Part shown: piece after piece, positions 52,900 to 62,400 of the stretch
How the letters are laid out: every line of letters begins with the position of its first letter
How positions within the stretch are numbered: position 1 is the stretch's first letter
Source: Thermocrispum municipale DSM 44069
Lineage (GTDB): Bacteria; Actinomycetota; Actinomycetes; Mycobacteriales; Pseudonocardiaceae
Length of the DNA stretch: 64,000 nucleotides
Direction of reading: 5' to 3'
Assembly (NCBI RefSeq): GCF_000427825.1
Contig: NZ_ATYT01000012.1
Coordinates: 1 to 64,000 of the forward strand
Notes under the pieces: generated by a model
The model's database searches: none
What the model was told of the DNA's origin: nothing
The model's input: only the letters and a program-made list of their open reading frames with translations
Position numbers and translations under genes: made by a program

Positions 52900-54999
52900 T
52901 CACGTCGTCGACGCGAGGACGAACGGCAGCACGGCCCGAGCGCCCGCCCGTCGCAGCTGCCGCGCCGCCATCGCCAACGTCCACCCCGTGTCGGTGTAGT
53001 CGTCCACGAGCAGGATCGGGCCAGGAGCCGTCCGGATGTTCTCGGCGACATCGGGCGGAAGCTGAAGCCGCGACTGCAGGTGTGCAACACGCTGTGCGCT
53101 GTTGCTGCGGGAACCCGGCGGACCGTTCGCGGTCAAGAAGCCGAGTAACGGCAACCTGCCCGTGGTGGTGATGCGCTCGACGAAACTTCGCACGAGCTGC
53201 GGTCGGGAGCTCGAGTCGATGCCCACCACGCCGACAGGTCGCTCTGCCCAGTTCCAGTCGGCCAGCACGCGTATGCATGCCGCGAACACCGACTGCGGCA
53301 GCGGGCCGTCCTCGGCACCAGGGCCGACGAGCGCCCTCAGCTGTCCACCCCAGCCGATGTCGGTCAGCCTCCCCAACGCTCGTCCTGGCTCGGCGAGTTC
53401 GTCGGACGGAATCTTCCCGGACAGCTCGACTCCGATCGAGCGCAGTCCACTCGGCCACATGCGCCGCGGGCCGACCTCGACACCCGGCCGGCGAAGCCGA
53501 TCCGCCGTCTTCGCCATGGCCTGCTCGTCGACCTCAGCGGGCCAGTGCTTGCCGGTGCAGTTGTCACACCGCCCACAAGGCGCGGCGTGCGGGTCGTCCA
53601 ATTGTTTGAGCAGGAATTCCATGCGGCAATCCGACGTGGCCAGATATTCCAGCATCGCCGCCTGCTCGGCCTCTCGCGCCGCTGCGACCCTGGCGTAGCG
53701 TTCGGCGTCGTAGCTCCACGGGCGACCGGTCGGCTCCCACCCCCCGCGCACCCGTCGCACCGCTCCGTCGACATCCAGGACTTTCAGCACCAGCTCGAGC
53801 CGCGAGCGAGACAACTCGACCAGCGGTTCGAGCGCCGCCGTGGAGAGCTTGCCGTGACTGGCGAGCGCGTCCAGAACCTGCTCGACCACCTGCCGTTCGG
53901 GGAAGGTCAGCGAGGCGAAATAGGACCAGATCGCCTTGTCGTCCCTGCCGGGCAAGGCGATGACCTCGGCTCGCTCCACGCCGCGCCCGGCTCGGCCCAC
54001 CTGCTGGTAGTAGGCGATCGGTGAGGCCGGGACGCCGAGGTGAACGACGAAGCCAAGATCCGGCTTGTCGAACCCCATGCCCAGCGCCGAGGTGGCCACG
54101 AGCGCCTTGACGTTGTTGTCGAGCAGGTCTTGCTCGGCTCGCTCACGCTCGGCCGGCTCGGTCTTGCCGGTGTAGGCGGCCACGTCGTAGCCGAGTTCAC
54201 GCAGGTAGGTGGCCGTGTCCTCCGCCGCGGCCACCGTGAGCGTGTAGATGATCCCCGATCCGGGCAGCTCGGCCAGCCGTTGGCCGAGCCACGCCAGTCG
54301 CGCTTCCGCCGTGGTCAGGTCGACGACCGCCAGGCGGAGGCTCGGCCGGTCCAACGGGCCGCGCAGCACCAGCGGCTCGCCTGCGTTGTGCAGGAGCTGC
54401 TCGCTGACGTCGGCGACGACGCGGTCATTGGCCGTAGCGGTCGTCGCCAGTACCGGCACGCCAACTGGCAGGTCGGCGATCAAGGTTCGCAGGCGTCGGT
54501 AATCCGGGCGGAAATCGTGCCCCCAGTCGGAGATGCAGTGCGCCTCGTCCACCACGAGCAGGCCCGCCGACGCGGTGAGCTTCGGCAGCACCAGGTCCCG
54601 GAACTGCGGGTTGTTGAGCCGCTCCGGACTGACCAGCAGCACGTCGACCCGGCCGTCGGCGATCGCCTCCTCGACTTCGGCCCACTCGTGCTGGTTCGTC
54701 GAGTTGATGGTGACCGCCGTGATGCCGGCGCTGGTCGCGGCCGCGATCTGGTTGCGCATCAATGCGAGCAACGGCGAGACGATCACGCCGGGACCCGCGC
54801 CCTGCTCCCGCAGCAGGGCTGCCGCGATGAAGTAGACGGCCGACTTACCCCAGCCGGTGCGTTGCACCACCAGAGCACGCCGGCGATCCGCCACAAGCGC
54901 CTCGATGGCCTGCCACTGATCAGGGCGCAGTCGAGCGCTCTCCCCGGCGATGGCCCGCAGGAGATCTTCGGCTCGGGTCCGCAACGTGTCGATGTCCAC
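52900..54999 (-). CDS. RecQ-family helicase fused to a C-terminal phosphoribosyltransferase domain
   Basis: A 699-residue protein. Residues 1-330 form the SF2 helicase core: [12 protein letters not shown], Walker [16 protein letters not shown], the DEAH box [28 protein letters not shown] and motif [14 protein letters not shown] zinc-binding RecQ segment [24 protein letters not shown] lies at about 470-493. There is no HRDC domain; instead the end (about 560-699) looks like a ComF-type phosphoribosyltransferase, with [17 protein letters not shown] and the PRPP loop [22 protein letters not shown]. Such fusions occur in actinobacteria, with no established role. It stands alone, divergent from nadD. 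Confidence 0.9.
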   Translation of the reverse strand: MDIDTLRTRAEDLLRAIAGESARLRPDQWQAIEALVADRRRALVVQRTGWGKSAVYFIAAALLREQGAGPGVIVSPLLALMRNQIAAATSAGITAVTINSTNQHEWAEVEEAIADGRVDVLLVSPERLNNPQFRDLVLPKLTASAGLLVVDEAHCISDWGHDFRPDYRRLRTLIADLPVGVPVLATTATANDRVVADVSEQLLHNAGEPLVLRGPLDRPSLRLAVVDLTTAEARLAWLGQRLAELPGSGIIYTLTVAAAEDTATYLRELGYDVAAYTGKTEPAERERAEQDLLDNNVKALVATSALGMGFDKPDLGFVVHLGVPASPIAYYQQVGRAGRGVERAEVIALPGRDDKAIWSYFASLTFPERQVVEQVLDALASHGKLSTAALEPLVELSRSRLELVLKVLDVDGAVRRVRGGWEPTGRPWSYDAERYARVAAAREAEQAAMLEYLATSDCRMEFLLKQLDDPHAAPCGRCDNCTGKHWPAEVDEQAMAKTADRLRRPGVEVGPRRMWPSGLRSIGVELSGKIPSDELAEPGRALGRLTDIGWGGQLRALVGPGAEDGPLPQSVFAACIRVLADWNWAERPVGVVGIDSSSRPQLVRSFVERITTTGRLPLLGFLTANGPPGSRSNSAQRVAHLQSRLQLPPDVAENIRTAPGPILLVDDYTDTGWTLAMAARQLRRAGARAVLPFVLASTT

Positions 55000-55097
55000 G
55001 CTTCAGGCCTACCCCATGCCACCCACGCAACGCACGTGATCCGCCGAGAACGCGCACTGAACGGTCCACTCGCGGCACTGTCGTAAGCTTTCGGCTC

Positions 55098-55703
55098 ATG
55101 GCAGAGCGTCGACGGGTCGGCGTCATGGGGGGCACGTTCGACCCGATTCACAACGGCCACCTGGTGTCCGCGAGCGAGGTCCAGTGGCGATTCGGGCTGG
55201 ACGAAGTGGTGTTCGTGCCGACCGGACAGCCGTGGCAGAAGGCGCACCTGGACGTCAGCCCGGCCGAGGACCGCTACTTGATGACGGTCATCGCGACGGC
55301 GTCCAACCCGGTCTTCCGGGTCAGCCGGATCGAGATCGATCGGCCCGGGCGCACCTACACCGTCGACACGCTGCGACAACTGCGGGAGGAAATGCCGGAC
55401 GCCGAGCTGTTCTTCATCACCGGCGCGGACGCTCTCGAGCAGATCCTCACCTGGCGCAACGCCGACGACTTGTTCGACCTGGCGCACTTCGTCGGCGTCA
55501 CCAGACCCGGCTACCAGCTCGACGATCACCACTTGCCGGAGGGCAAGGTCTCCCTCGTGGACGTCCCGGCGATGACCATCTCGTCCACCAACTGTCGCGA
55601 GCGGGTTCGCGAGGGCGCACCGATCTGGTACCTCACTCCCGACGGAGTGGTCCGCTACATCCACAAACACCGCCTCTACCTGGACGACCAGCAGGCGGCA
55701 TGA
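55098..55703 (+). CDS. nadD: Nicotinate-nucleotide adenylyltransferase
   Basis: 201 residues with the nucleotidyltransferase motif [21 protein letters not shown] and the second motif [16 protein letters not shown]. It adenylates nicotinate mononucleotide in NAD synthesis. TAAGCT (55084-55089) lies eight bases before the ATG without a ribosome site (leaderless). It leads the conserved nadD-rsfS-gpgP-octT series. Confidence 0.96.
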   Translation: MAERRRVGVMGGTFDPIHNGHLVSASEVQWRFGLDEVVFVPTGQPWQKAHLDVSPAEDRYLMTVIATASNPVFRVSRIEIDRPGRTYTVDTLRQLREEMPDAELFFITGADALEQILTWRNADDLFDLAHFVGVTRPGYQLDDHHLPEGKVSLVDVPAMTISSTNCRERVREGAPIWYLTPDGVVRYIHKHRLYLDDQQAA

Positions 55704-55799
55704 CGGCCTGAGCGGTCCCGAGCCCGGCGACGCCGGATAATGCAGTCGTACCCACCAGGTAGGCTCAACCAGCTGACATCGACGACAGGAGAGCGGTAA

Positions 55800-56183
55800 G
55801 TGGCAGCCACGGCCGAGGCACGCACGGTAGCGGAGGCGGCAGCGCATGCGGCCGCCGACAAGAAGGCGTCCGACATCGTGCTGCTCGATGTGTCCGAGCG
55901 CCTGGTGATCACCGACGTGTTCGTGATCGCGTCGGCGCCCAACGAGCGCCAGGTCGGCGCGATCGTGGACAACATCGAGGAGAAGCTGCTGGCGATCGGG
56001 CACAAGCCCGCGCGGCGGGAAGGCGCCAGGGAAGGCCGCTGGGTGCTGCTGGACTACGTCGACGTGGTGGTCCACGTGCAGCACACCGAGGAGCGCTCGT
56101 TCTACGGCCTGGAGCGCTTGTGGAAGGACTGCCCGGTGTTGGAGGTGCCCGGGCTCGAGGACGCCGGCGGGTCGCAGACGTGA
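55800..56183 (+). CDS. rsfS: Ribosomal silencing factor RsfS
   Basis: 127 residues with the family motif KASDIVLLDVSERLVITDVFVIASAPNERQVGAIVDNIE and the C-terminal EGRWVLLDYVDVVVHVQHTEERSFYGLERLW. It binds L14 and blocks subunit joining in starvation. GTG 55800 follows ACAGGAGAG; TAGGCT (55760-55765) may be its own -10 element. Confidence 0.96.
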   Translation: MAATAEARTVAEAAAHAAADKKASDIVLLDVSERLVITDVFVIASAPNERQVGAIVDNIEEKLLAIGHKPARREGAREGRWVLLDYVDVVVHVQHTEERSFYGLERLWKDCPVLEVPGLEDAGGSQT

Positions 56184-56800
56184 CGCAGCCGCCGGGCAGG
56201 GTCAGGCGGTTGGTGCTGTGGCGCCACGGCGAGACGACCTACAACGCGTCCGGCCGCATGCAAGGCCATCTCGACACCGAACTGACGGCGGTCGGATGGA
56301 ATCAGGCGCGGTTCGCGGTGCCCGCACTGGCCAGGTTCGAACCGGATCTGGTGGTGTCGTCCGACCTTCGCCGCGCCACCGACACGGCGATGGTGCTGAC
56401 CGAGGGCATCGGAGTTCCGCTGCGCATCGACAAGCGCTTGCGCGAGACACACCTCGGCGAATGGCAGGGTCTCACCGGCGCCGAGGTGGACGCCGGCTGG
56501 CCCGGTGAACGGGACAAGTGGCGCGCGGACGCCACCTGGGCCCCACCCGGTGGGGAGAGTCGCGTGGAGGTCGCCGAACGTGCCCTGCAGGTCGTCGCGG
56601 ATCTCGAGCGCGGGTCGGACGAGGTGGTGTTGCTTGCCGCGCACGGAGGGTTGATCGTTGCGCTCACCGCGGCCCTGCTCGAGCTACCGCTGAGCCACTG
56701 GACGTTGCTGGGTGGTATCGGCAACTGTCACTGGGTCGAGCTGAACCGCCCGGCCGACAAGTGGCGTCTGCACGGTTACAACGTGGGGATGACCGGGTGA
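56180..56800 (+). CDS. gpgP: Histidine phosphatase, probable glucosyl-3-phosphoglycerate phosphatase
   Basis: 206 residues of the phosphoglycerate-mutase-like fold: catalytic LVLWRHGETTYNASGRMQG, DLVVSSDLRRATDTA, ETHLGEWQGLTG and LLAAHGGLIVALTAALL. The position between rsfS and the SGNH gene equals that of mycobacterial Rv2419c, which dephosphorylates glucosyl-3-phosphoglycerate in methylglucose lipopolysaccharide synthesis. The function is inferred from synteny. GTG start in the rsfS stop codon (GTGA). Confidence 0.88.
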   Translation: MTQPPGRVRRLVLWRHGETTYNASGRMQGHLDTELTAVGWNQARFAVPALARFEPDLVVSSDLRRATDTAMVLTEGIGVPLRIDKRLRETHLGEWQGLTGAEVDAGWPGERDKWRADATWAPPGGESRVEVAERALQVVADLERGSDEVVLLAAHGGLIVALTAALLELPLSHWTLLGGIGNCHWVELNRPADKWRLHGYNVGMTG

Positions 56801-57561
56801 GTCCACGGCTGCTGGTGTTCGGGGACTCGCTGAGCTTCCACGGGCCGGACGGCCCGCGAGCGGCGGACGACGAACGGCTCTGGCCGAACGTGGCAGCAGC
56901 GAAGCTCGGCGGTGCGGCCGACCTGGTCGCCAGGGCGGGCTGGACCGCCCGAGACGCGTGGTGGGCGATGATCGAGGACCCGCGGGTGTGGGCGGACTTG
57001 CGGCGGGTCGATGCGGTCGTGCTGGCCGTGGGCAGCATGGACACGCTCCCGTCCCCGCTGCCGACATATCTGCGCACGGGCTTGCGCTACTTGCGCCCGG
57101 ACGGGCTGCGCCGAATGGTCCGCAAGGGGTACCTGGCCGCGCAGCCTCGACTGGCGGTGTTGTTGCGGGGGCGCCCGGCGGCATTGCCCGTGCGGTTGAC
57201 CGTGCGCTACCTGGACACCGCGGTCGGAGCGCTCCGAACGCTGCGGCCGGAGCTGCCGATCGTCGGGATCCTGCCGTCGATCCACCGGGCCGAGTCGTAC
57301 GGGTACGTGCACACGGTGCGAGACCCGGCTGCCGAGGCCATTGCGCGCTGGGCGAAGCAGGTGAACGTTCCGCTGGTGGATCTGCCCGCCATCGTGGGTG
57401 AGCACGTGTTCAGCGGGCGGGGCAACCCGGACGGCATGCACTGGGGCTGGGAGGGGCATCGCTTGGTAGGGGAGGCCATGGCCGCGACGCTGTCGCCGCT
57501 GCTCCCGTCCGGGTGTGACAAATCCCCAGTTCCACGGTCCGATGTCAGCGGCGCAGGCTGA
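56797..57561 (+). CDS. octT: SGNH-fold octanoyltransferase (diglucosylglycerate octanoyltransferase-like)
   Basis: 254 residues with the SGNH signature LLVFGDSLSFHGPDGPRAADDERLWPN, VVLAVGSMDTLPSPLP and the C-terminal catalytic pair in GNPDGMHWGWEGHRLV (DxxH). It matches the gene after gpgP in mycobacteria (Rv2418c), which acylates diglucosylglycerate. Assignment is by motif and order. GTG start overlaps the gpgP stop. Confidence 0.85.
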   Translation: MSPRLLVFGDSLSFHGPDGPRAADDERLWPNVAAAKLGGAADLVARAGWTARDAWWAMIEDPRVWADLRRVDAVVLAVGSMDTLPSPLPTYLRTGLRYLRPDGLRRMVRKGYLAAQPRLAVLLRGRPAALPVRLTVRYLDTAVGALRTLRPELPIVGILPSIHRAESYGYVHTVRDPAAEAIARWAKQVNVPLVDLPAIVGEHVFSGRGNPDGMHWGWEGHRLVGEAMAATLSPLLPSGCDKSPVPRSDVSGAG

Positions 57562-57575
57562 CTACTCTGGACGCC

Positions 57576-58439
57576 GTGCCCGTTGCCGTCGTCACCGACT
57601 CCACGGCTTACCTTCCCGAGGGTTTCGCCAAGCGGCACGACATCACCGTCGTGCCGCTGAACGTGCTGGTGGACGGCGAGTGCGGTCGTGACGGCGTCGA
57701 TGTCGGGCCGTCGGAGCTGATCGCCGCGCTGACCGCACGCCGCCGGGTGACGACGTCGATGCCCAATCCCAGCGAGCTCGCCGCGGCCTACCGGCAGGTG
57801 CTGGACGCCGGGGCCGAGGCCGTGGTGTCGATCCACTTGTCGCGTGAACTGTCCGGAACGTGGTCGGCCGCAGTGACCGCCGCGGACGAGGTCTGCGCTG
57901 AGCGTGGCCCGGGAAAGGTTCGCGTCGTCGATTCGCGCACGACGTGCATGGCGCTCGGGTTCGCGGTGCTGCACGCGGCAGAGGCTGCCGCCGCTGGAGC
58001 GTCTGCGGCGGACGTCGAGGCTGTTGCGGTGCGAGCGGCGGCTCGCTCACGAACGGTGTTCGTGGTGTCGACGTTGGAGTACCTGCGGCGGGGTGGGCGC
58101 ATCTCGTCAGCCAGTGCGCTGTTGGGGACGGCCCTGGCGATGAAGCCGTTACTGCATATCGAAGACGGGCGCATCAGGCCGTTGGAGAAGGTGCGCACCA
58201 TGAGCAAGGCCCTGAGCAGGCTGGTCGAGTTGGCGGCCGCGCAGGCAGGGGAGGAGCCGGTCGAACTCGCGGTTCAGCACCTGGGGTCGCCGGACCGGGC
58301 CGTGTTGTTGGCTGACGAACTGTCCGATGCGATTCCGCAGGCCAGCGGCTGTGTCGTGTCCGAGCTCGGTGCCGTGATCGGCGCGCACACCGGTCCCGGG
58401 GTCTTCGGCGTCGTCGTGCAACTGCCGCCGAAGGACTGA
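57576..58439 (+). CDS. DegV family fatty-acid-binding protein
   Basis: 287 residues: VAVVTDSTAYLPEGFAKRHDITVVPLNVLVDG, TSMPNPSELAAAYRQVLDAGAEAVVSIHLSRELSGTWSAA, and EYLRRGGRISSASALLGTALAMKPLLHIEDG, the full DegV pattern. In Firmicutes such proteins (FakB) bind fatty acids for a kinase; no fakA is present here. TACTCT ends seven bases before the GTG start (leaderless). Confidence 0.93.
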   Translation: MPVAVVTDSTAYLPEGFAKRHDITVVPLNVLVDGECGRDGVDVGPSELIAALTARRRVTTSMPNPSELAAAYRQVLDAGAEAVVSIHLSRELSGTWSAAVTAADEVCAERGPGKVRVVDSRTTCMALGFAVLHAAEAAAAGASAADVEAVAVRAAARSRTVFVVSTLEYLRRGGRISSASALLGTALAMKPLLHIEDGRIRPLEKVRTMSKALSRLVELAAAQAGEEPVELAVQHLGSPDRAVLLADELSDAIPQASGCVVSELGAVIGAHTGPGVFGVVVQLPPKD

Positions 58440-58486
58440 TCGAAGACGCGCAGGCTGACGGAATGCCTGCCCACCCGCTGGCAGGA

Positions 58487-58516
58487 GTTGTCCACAACCC
58501 GCGGTTGTCCACAACC
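58487..58516. promoter_or_regulatory. Two tandem DnaA-box-like repeats before comEA
   Basis: GTTGTCCACAACC occurs twice (58487-58499 and 58504-58516), separated by CGCG. Each contains TTGTCCACA, the consensus DnaA box of GC-rich actinobacteria, and each is itself a near-palindrome. They lie in the 127-bp degV-comEA gap, upstream of the comEA -10-like TAGCGT (58554-58559). Confidence 0.65.
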
Positions 58517-58566
58517 GCCCCGCAACCAACTACCTGGAGGCCTGCACCCCATCTAGCGTCGACCAC

Positions 58567-59436
58567 ATGTTCGAGCGCGGAATCCCAGATCGTTCCGTAC
58601 ACCGGCTGTCCCGGATCGCTTCCGGTGACGCCTCGCCGGAGGCCACCGACGACAAAGCCGGCTTCTCGGCCGACCGTCGTGTTGGATCAGCGCGCCAAGC
58701 GCGGAGGCGAACAACGCAGTCGCCAGAGGCCGTGGAGGTGGTGGAGGAGCCCGAGTGCGGGGCGCGCGTCCGGTGGTGGGAGCCCGGGAGCGGGAAACAC
58801 CGCCTTGACGGGGCGCGCGACGTCGTCCGGCAGGCTGCTTCTCTACCGCACCGTGTGTTGATCGCTACCGGCGTCATCGTTGTGGTGATTGCCCTCGTGC
58901 TGGTCGCTGTCCTGACGCGGTCGGAACCGGAGCCGGTGGGCGCGCCGCCCCTGCCCGTCGCCCAGCGCGGATCGCCAAGTATCTCGTCGGCGCCGCGCAC
59001 CGAGTCGATGGTTGTCAGCGTCGTGGGGGAGGTCCGAAAGCCAGGGCTGGTGCGCTTGCCACCGGGCGCTCGCGTTGACGACGCGTTGCGCGCGGCCGGT
59101 GGCGTCAAACCGAAAGCCGATCTCAGGACGGTGAACCTTGCCCGCAAGGTGACCGACGGCGAGCAGATCTTCGTTCCCTCGCCTGGTGCCGCCGGTACCC
59201 CCGCCGGCACGGGAGCGGGCGGTGCCGGGGCGGGCGATCCCGCCGGCAAGATCAACATCAACTCGGCAACAGCGGAACAGCTGGAACAGCTGCCCGGCGT
59301 CGGTGAGGTCACCGCGGCCAACATCCTCGCCTGGCGAGAGCGCAACGGACCGTTCACGGCGGTCGAGCAGTTGCGCGAGGTGGACGGCATCGGCGAGCGC
59401 AGATTGGCGCAACTGCGGGATCGGGTCGTCGTGTGA
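58567..59436 (+). CDS. comEA: ComEA-like DNA-binding protein
   Basis: 289 residues: a cytoplasmic N-terminal part rich in charged residues (1-90), one membrane helix (about 97-117, VLIATGVIVVVIALVLVAVL), a SLBB domain (VVSVVGEVRKPGLVRLPPGARVDDALRAAGGVKPKAD) and a C-terminal helix-hairpin-helix (KININSATAEQLEQLPGVGEVTAANILAWRERNGPF). It would present DNA to ComEC outside the membrane. TAGCGT ends seven bases before the ATG. The stop overlaps comEC by 4 bp. Confidence 0.94.
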   Translation: MFERGIPDRSVHRLSRIASGDASPEATDDKAGFSADRRVGSARQARRRTTQSPEAVEVVEEPECGARVRWWEPGSGKHRLDGARDVVRQAASLPHRVLIATGVIVVVIALVLVAVLTRSEPEPVGAPPLPVAQRGSPSISSAPRTESMVVSVVGEVRKPGLVRLPPGARVDDALRAAGGVKPKADLRTVNLARKVTDGEQIFVPSPGAAGTPAGTGAGGAGAGDPAGKININSATAEQLEQLPGVGEVTAANILAWRERNGPFTAVEQLREVDGIGERRLAQLRDRVVV

Positions 59437-62400
59437 CACCGTCGGTAGCTGCTCTGGGCAGTCGACGGTCGGTCGCCGGCCCTGATCTGCGACTGGTCCC
59501 AGCCGCTTTGCTGGTGTGGCTGTCCGGTCTCACCGGATTGCTGATCGGCTGGTGGTGTGCGCTGATCGGTGGCAGCGCCGCGGTGGTCGTAGCGGCGGGG
59601 TTGCTCAGGGGGCGGCGGTCGGTTGGCTCAGCTGGTGTTCTGCTGGTCTGCGGCTTGCTCGTCGCCTGGCCACTGTCGGACGTCCTCCACAGCGTCAGTA
59701 CCGACCCATTGCGAGCCGTTGCCGAGCGCGGTGACACAGCGCAGATGCGGCTGGTTGTCTCCGAGCGGGCGCGGCCGATTCGCGGCGTGGGATATGCCAA
59801 CGATCGCGGTGGCTCAGCCGTGAAAGTCCTGACCGAAGCGCAGCGGGTCGTCGTGGACCGACACCCGGTGGAGAGCACCGGCCGGATCCTGGTGATCGCG
59901 CTCGAGGCTGGATGGTCTGGTCTCGTGCCTGGTCAAGTTCTCACTGCAGAAGGGAGGTTGTCTGCGGCTCGCCCTGGCGAGATGACCGTGGCTGTCCTGC
60001 ACGTGCGCAGACCTCCGAGTGCGGTCACCGCGGCTCCGTGGTGGCAGCGGGCTGCTGCGTTCATGCGCGAGGCATTGCGTCGTGCGGCTGGGGTCCTCGA
60101 CCCCGAAGAAGCCGGTTTGCTGCCAGGCCTGGTTGTCGGCGACACGACGCGCATGTCACCCCGAGTCGAGGCCGAGTTCCGCGATGCCGGGATGTCGCAC
60201 CTGACTGCGGTCTCGGGTTCGAACCTCGTGATCGTGTGCGGAGCAGTGTTGATGGTCGCCCGCCTGACTCGGCTCGGACCGCGGGCGTCGGCGCTGTCGG
60301 CTGCTGCGGTGCTGGTCGGGTTCGTCGTGCTGGTCGGGTACGAGCCGAGCGTGCTGCGGGCCGGAGTCATGGCGGGTGTCGGTTTGCTGGCTCTGTATCT
60401 GGGGCGGGAGAGGTCAGCCGTGCCCGCGTTGTGCGTCGCGGTCATCGTGCTCGTCCTCCTGGATCCGGCAATGGCCGTCAACGTGGGCTTCGCACTGTCC
60501 GTGGTGGCTACCGCCGCACTCGTTCTGCTTGCTCCCGGTTGGGCAGAGGCGCTTCGGCGGCGTGGTGTCCCGCGGCCGATCGCAGAAGGGGTCGTGGTGC
60601 CGCTGGCAGCATTCGTCGTCACGGTGCCGATCCTCGCGGGCGTCACCGGCGAGATAGGGCTGATGACCGTCGCGGCAAACGTGCTGGCGGCACCGGTCGT
60701 GGCGGTGGCGACGGTGTTCGGCTTCCTGGCAACCGTGGCCGCGCCGCTGTGGCCGTGGTTGGCCGAGCTCTTCGTTCACGCGGCGGGCCCAGAGGTGACG
60801 TGGCTGATTGTCGTTGCGCGCCAGGCTGCGGCCATCCCCGGGGCCGTCGTCGCGTGGCCGGAGGGTTGGTGGGGCGGCTTGCTGGCCGCGGCCGTGTGCG
60901 GCATCGCAGTCCTACTGATGCGTCACCGGCGGTGGCGGGTGATCGTGGTCGCGTTGGTGCTCGCGGCCGTCGTGGTTGTCGTACCGGTGCGGGTGCGGAG
61001 CCCCGGTTGGCCGCCACCTGCTTGGTTCATGGTTGCGTGCGATGTCGGCCAGGGGGACGGCCTCGTTCTGGCCACCGGTCGGCCGGGCGAAGGGGTCGTG
61101 GTCGATGCCGGCACCGAGCTCGGCGACATCGACGGCTGCCTCGAGCAGCTGGGCATCGACAAGATTCCGCTGGTGCTGCTCAGTCACCTCCACGCCGACC
61201 ACATCGGAGGTCTGCAAGCGCTGGTCGACGGACGTTCAGTCGGAGGCGTCGCAGTGGGCGACGGTCGGTCTCCGCAATGGGCGTGGCGCGAAGTGGCACG
61301 CATCGTCGACGCTCGCGGCTTGCCTTTGCTGCACCTGCAGGTGGGACAGCAGCTGCAATGGCCGCAGCTCACGCTCGACGTCCTCGGGCCGCGCTACGTC
61401 ACCCCCAACGCCGACGAAGGGACGGTGATCAACAACTCGTCTGTCGTGTTGCGAGCGAGCACGCCCGCAGGAAGGGTGCTGCTGACCGGTGACATCGAGC
61501 AAGCGGCGCAGGCCGACCTGATCGCCTCCGGCGCGGACCTACGTGCCGATGTGCTGAAGGTTCCGCATCACGGCTCGCGATACACGCTGCCGCAATTCCT
61601 CACCGCCGTGTCACCGCGGGTGGCTGTGATCAGTGTCGGCGCAGACAACCGGTACGGACACCCCAGCCCCATGCTGGTCAGGTCGCTGCGTGCGGCTGGG
61701 GTGCTTGTCGTGCGCACCGATGTCAGCGGCGACACGGCGATAAGTCGTGGACCGAACGGCATCACGGTGTATGGAGAGCGGGCTCGGCCACCTCCCCGCA
61801 TGAGCGAGACGACCGCGGTCCGACGCTCGAAGCACCTAATCGGCGAGGGCGGCGCGCACTGCGTCGACCGACGGCTCAACCGTCGCCTTCGGGCCGATGT
61901 GGTCCTGCACCGCGTCCAGGGTCTTCAGTCCGTCGCCGGTGATCAGCAGGACGGTTTCCTCGTCCGGGTCGATCTTGCCGGTCTCGATGAGCTTCTTGGC
62001 GGTCGCGACGGTGACACCGCCTGCGGTCTCCGCGAAGATGCCTTCGGTGCGGGCCAGCAGTCGGATACCCTCGACGACCTCTTCGTCCGTCACGTCCTCG
62101 ACGGCGCCGCCGGTCCGATTCACCACGTCGAGCACGTACGGACCGTCCGCCGGGTTGCCGATCGCGAGCGAGCGGGCGATGGTGTCCGGTTTGACGGGCT
62201 GCACCACGTCATAGCCCTTCTTGAACGCGTTGGCGACGGGTGCACAGCCGGTGGCCTGGGCACCGAAGACCTTGTACGGCGTCTGCTCGACGAGTCCGAC
62301 TTCGCCGAGCTCGCGGAAGCCTTTGTCCACCTTGGTGAGCTGCGAGCCCGACGCGACCGGGACGACGATCTGCGACGGGATCCGCCACCCGAGCTGCTCG

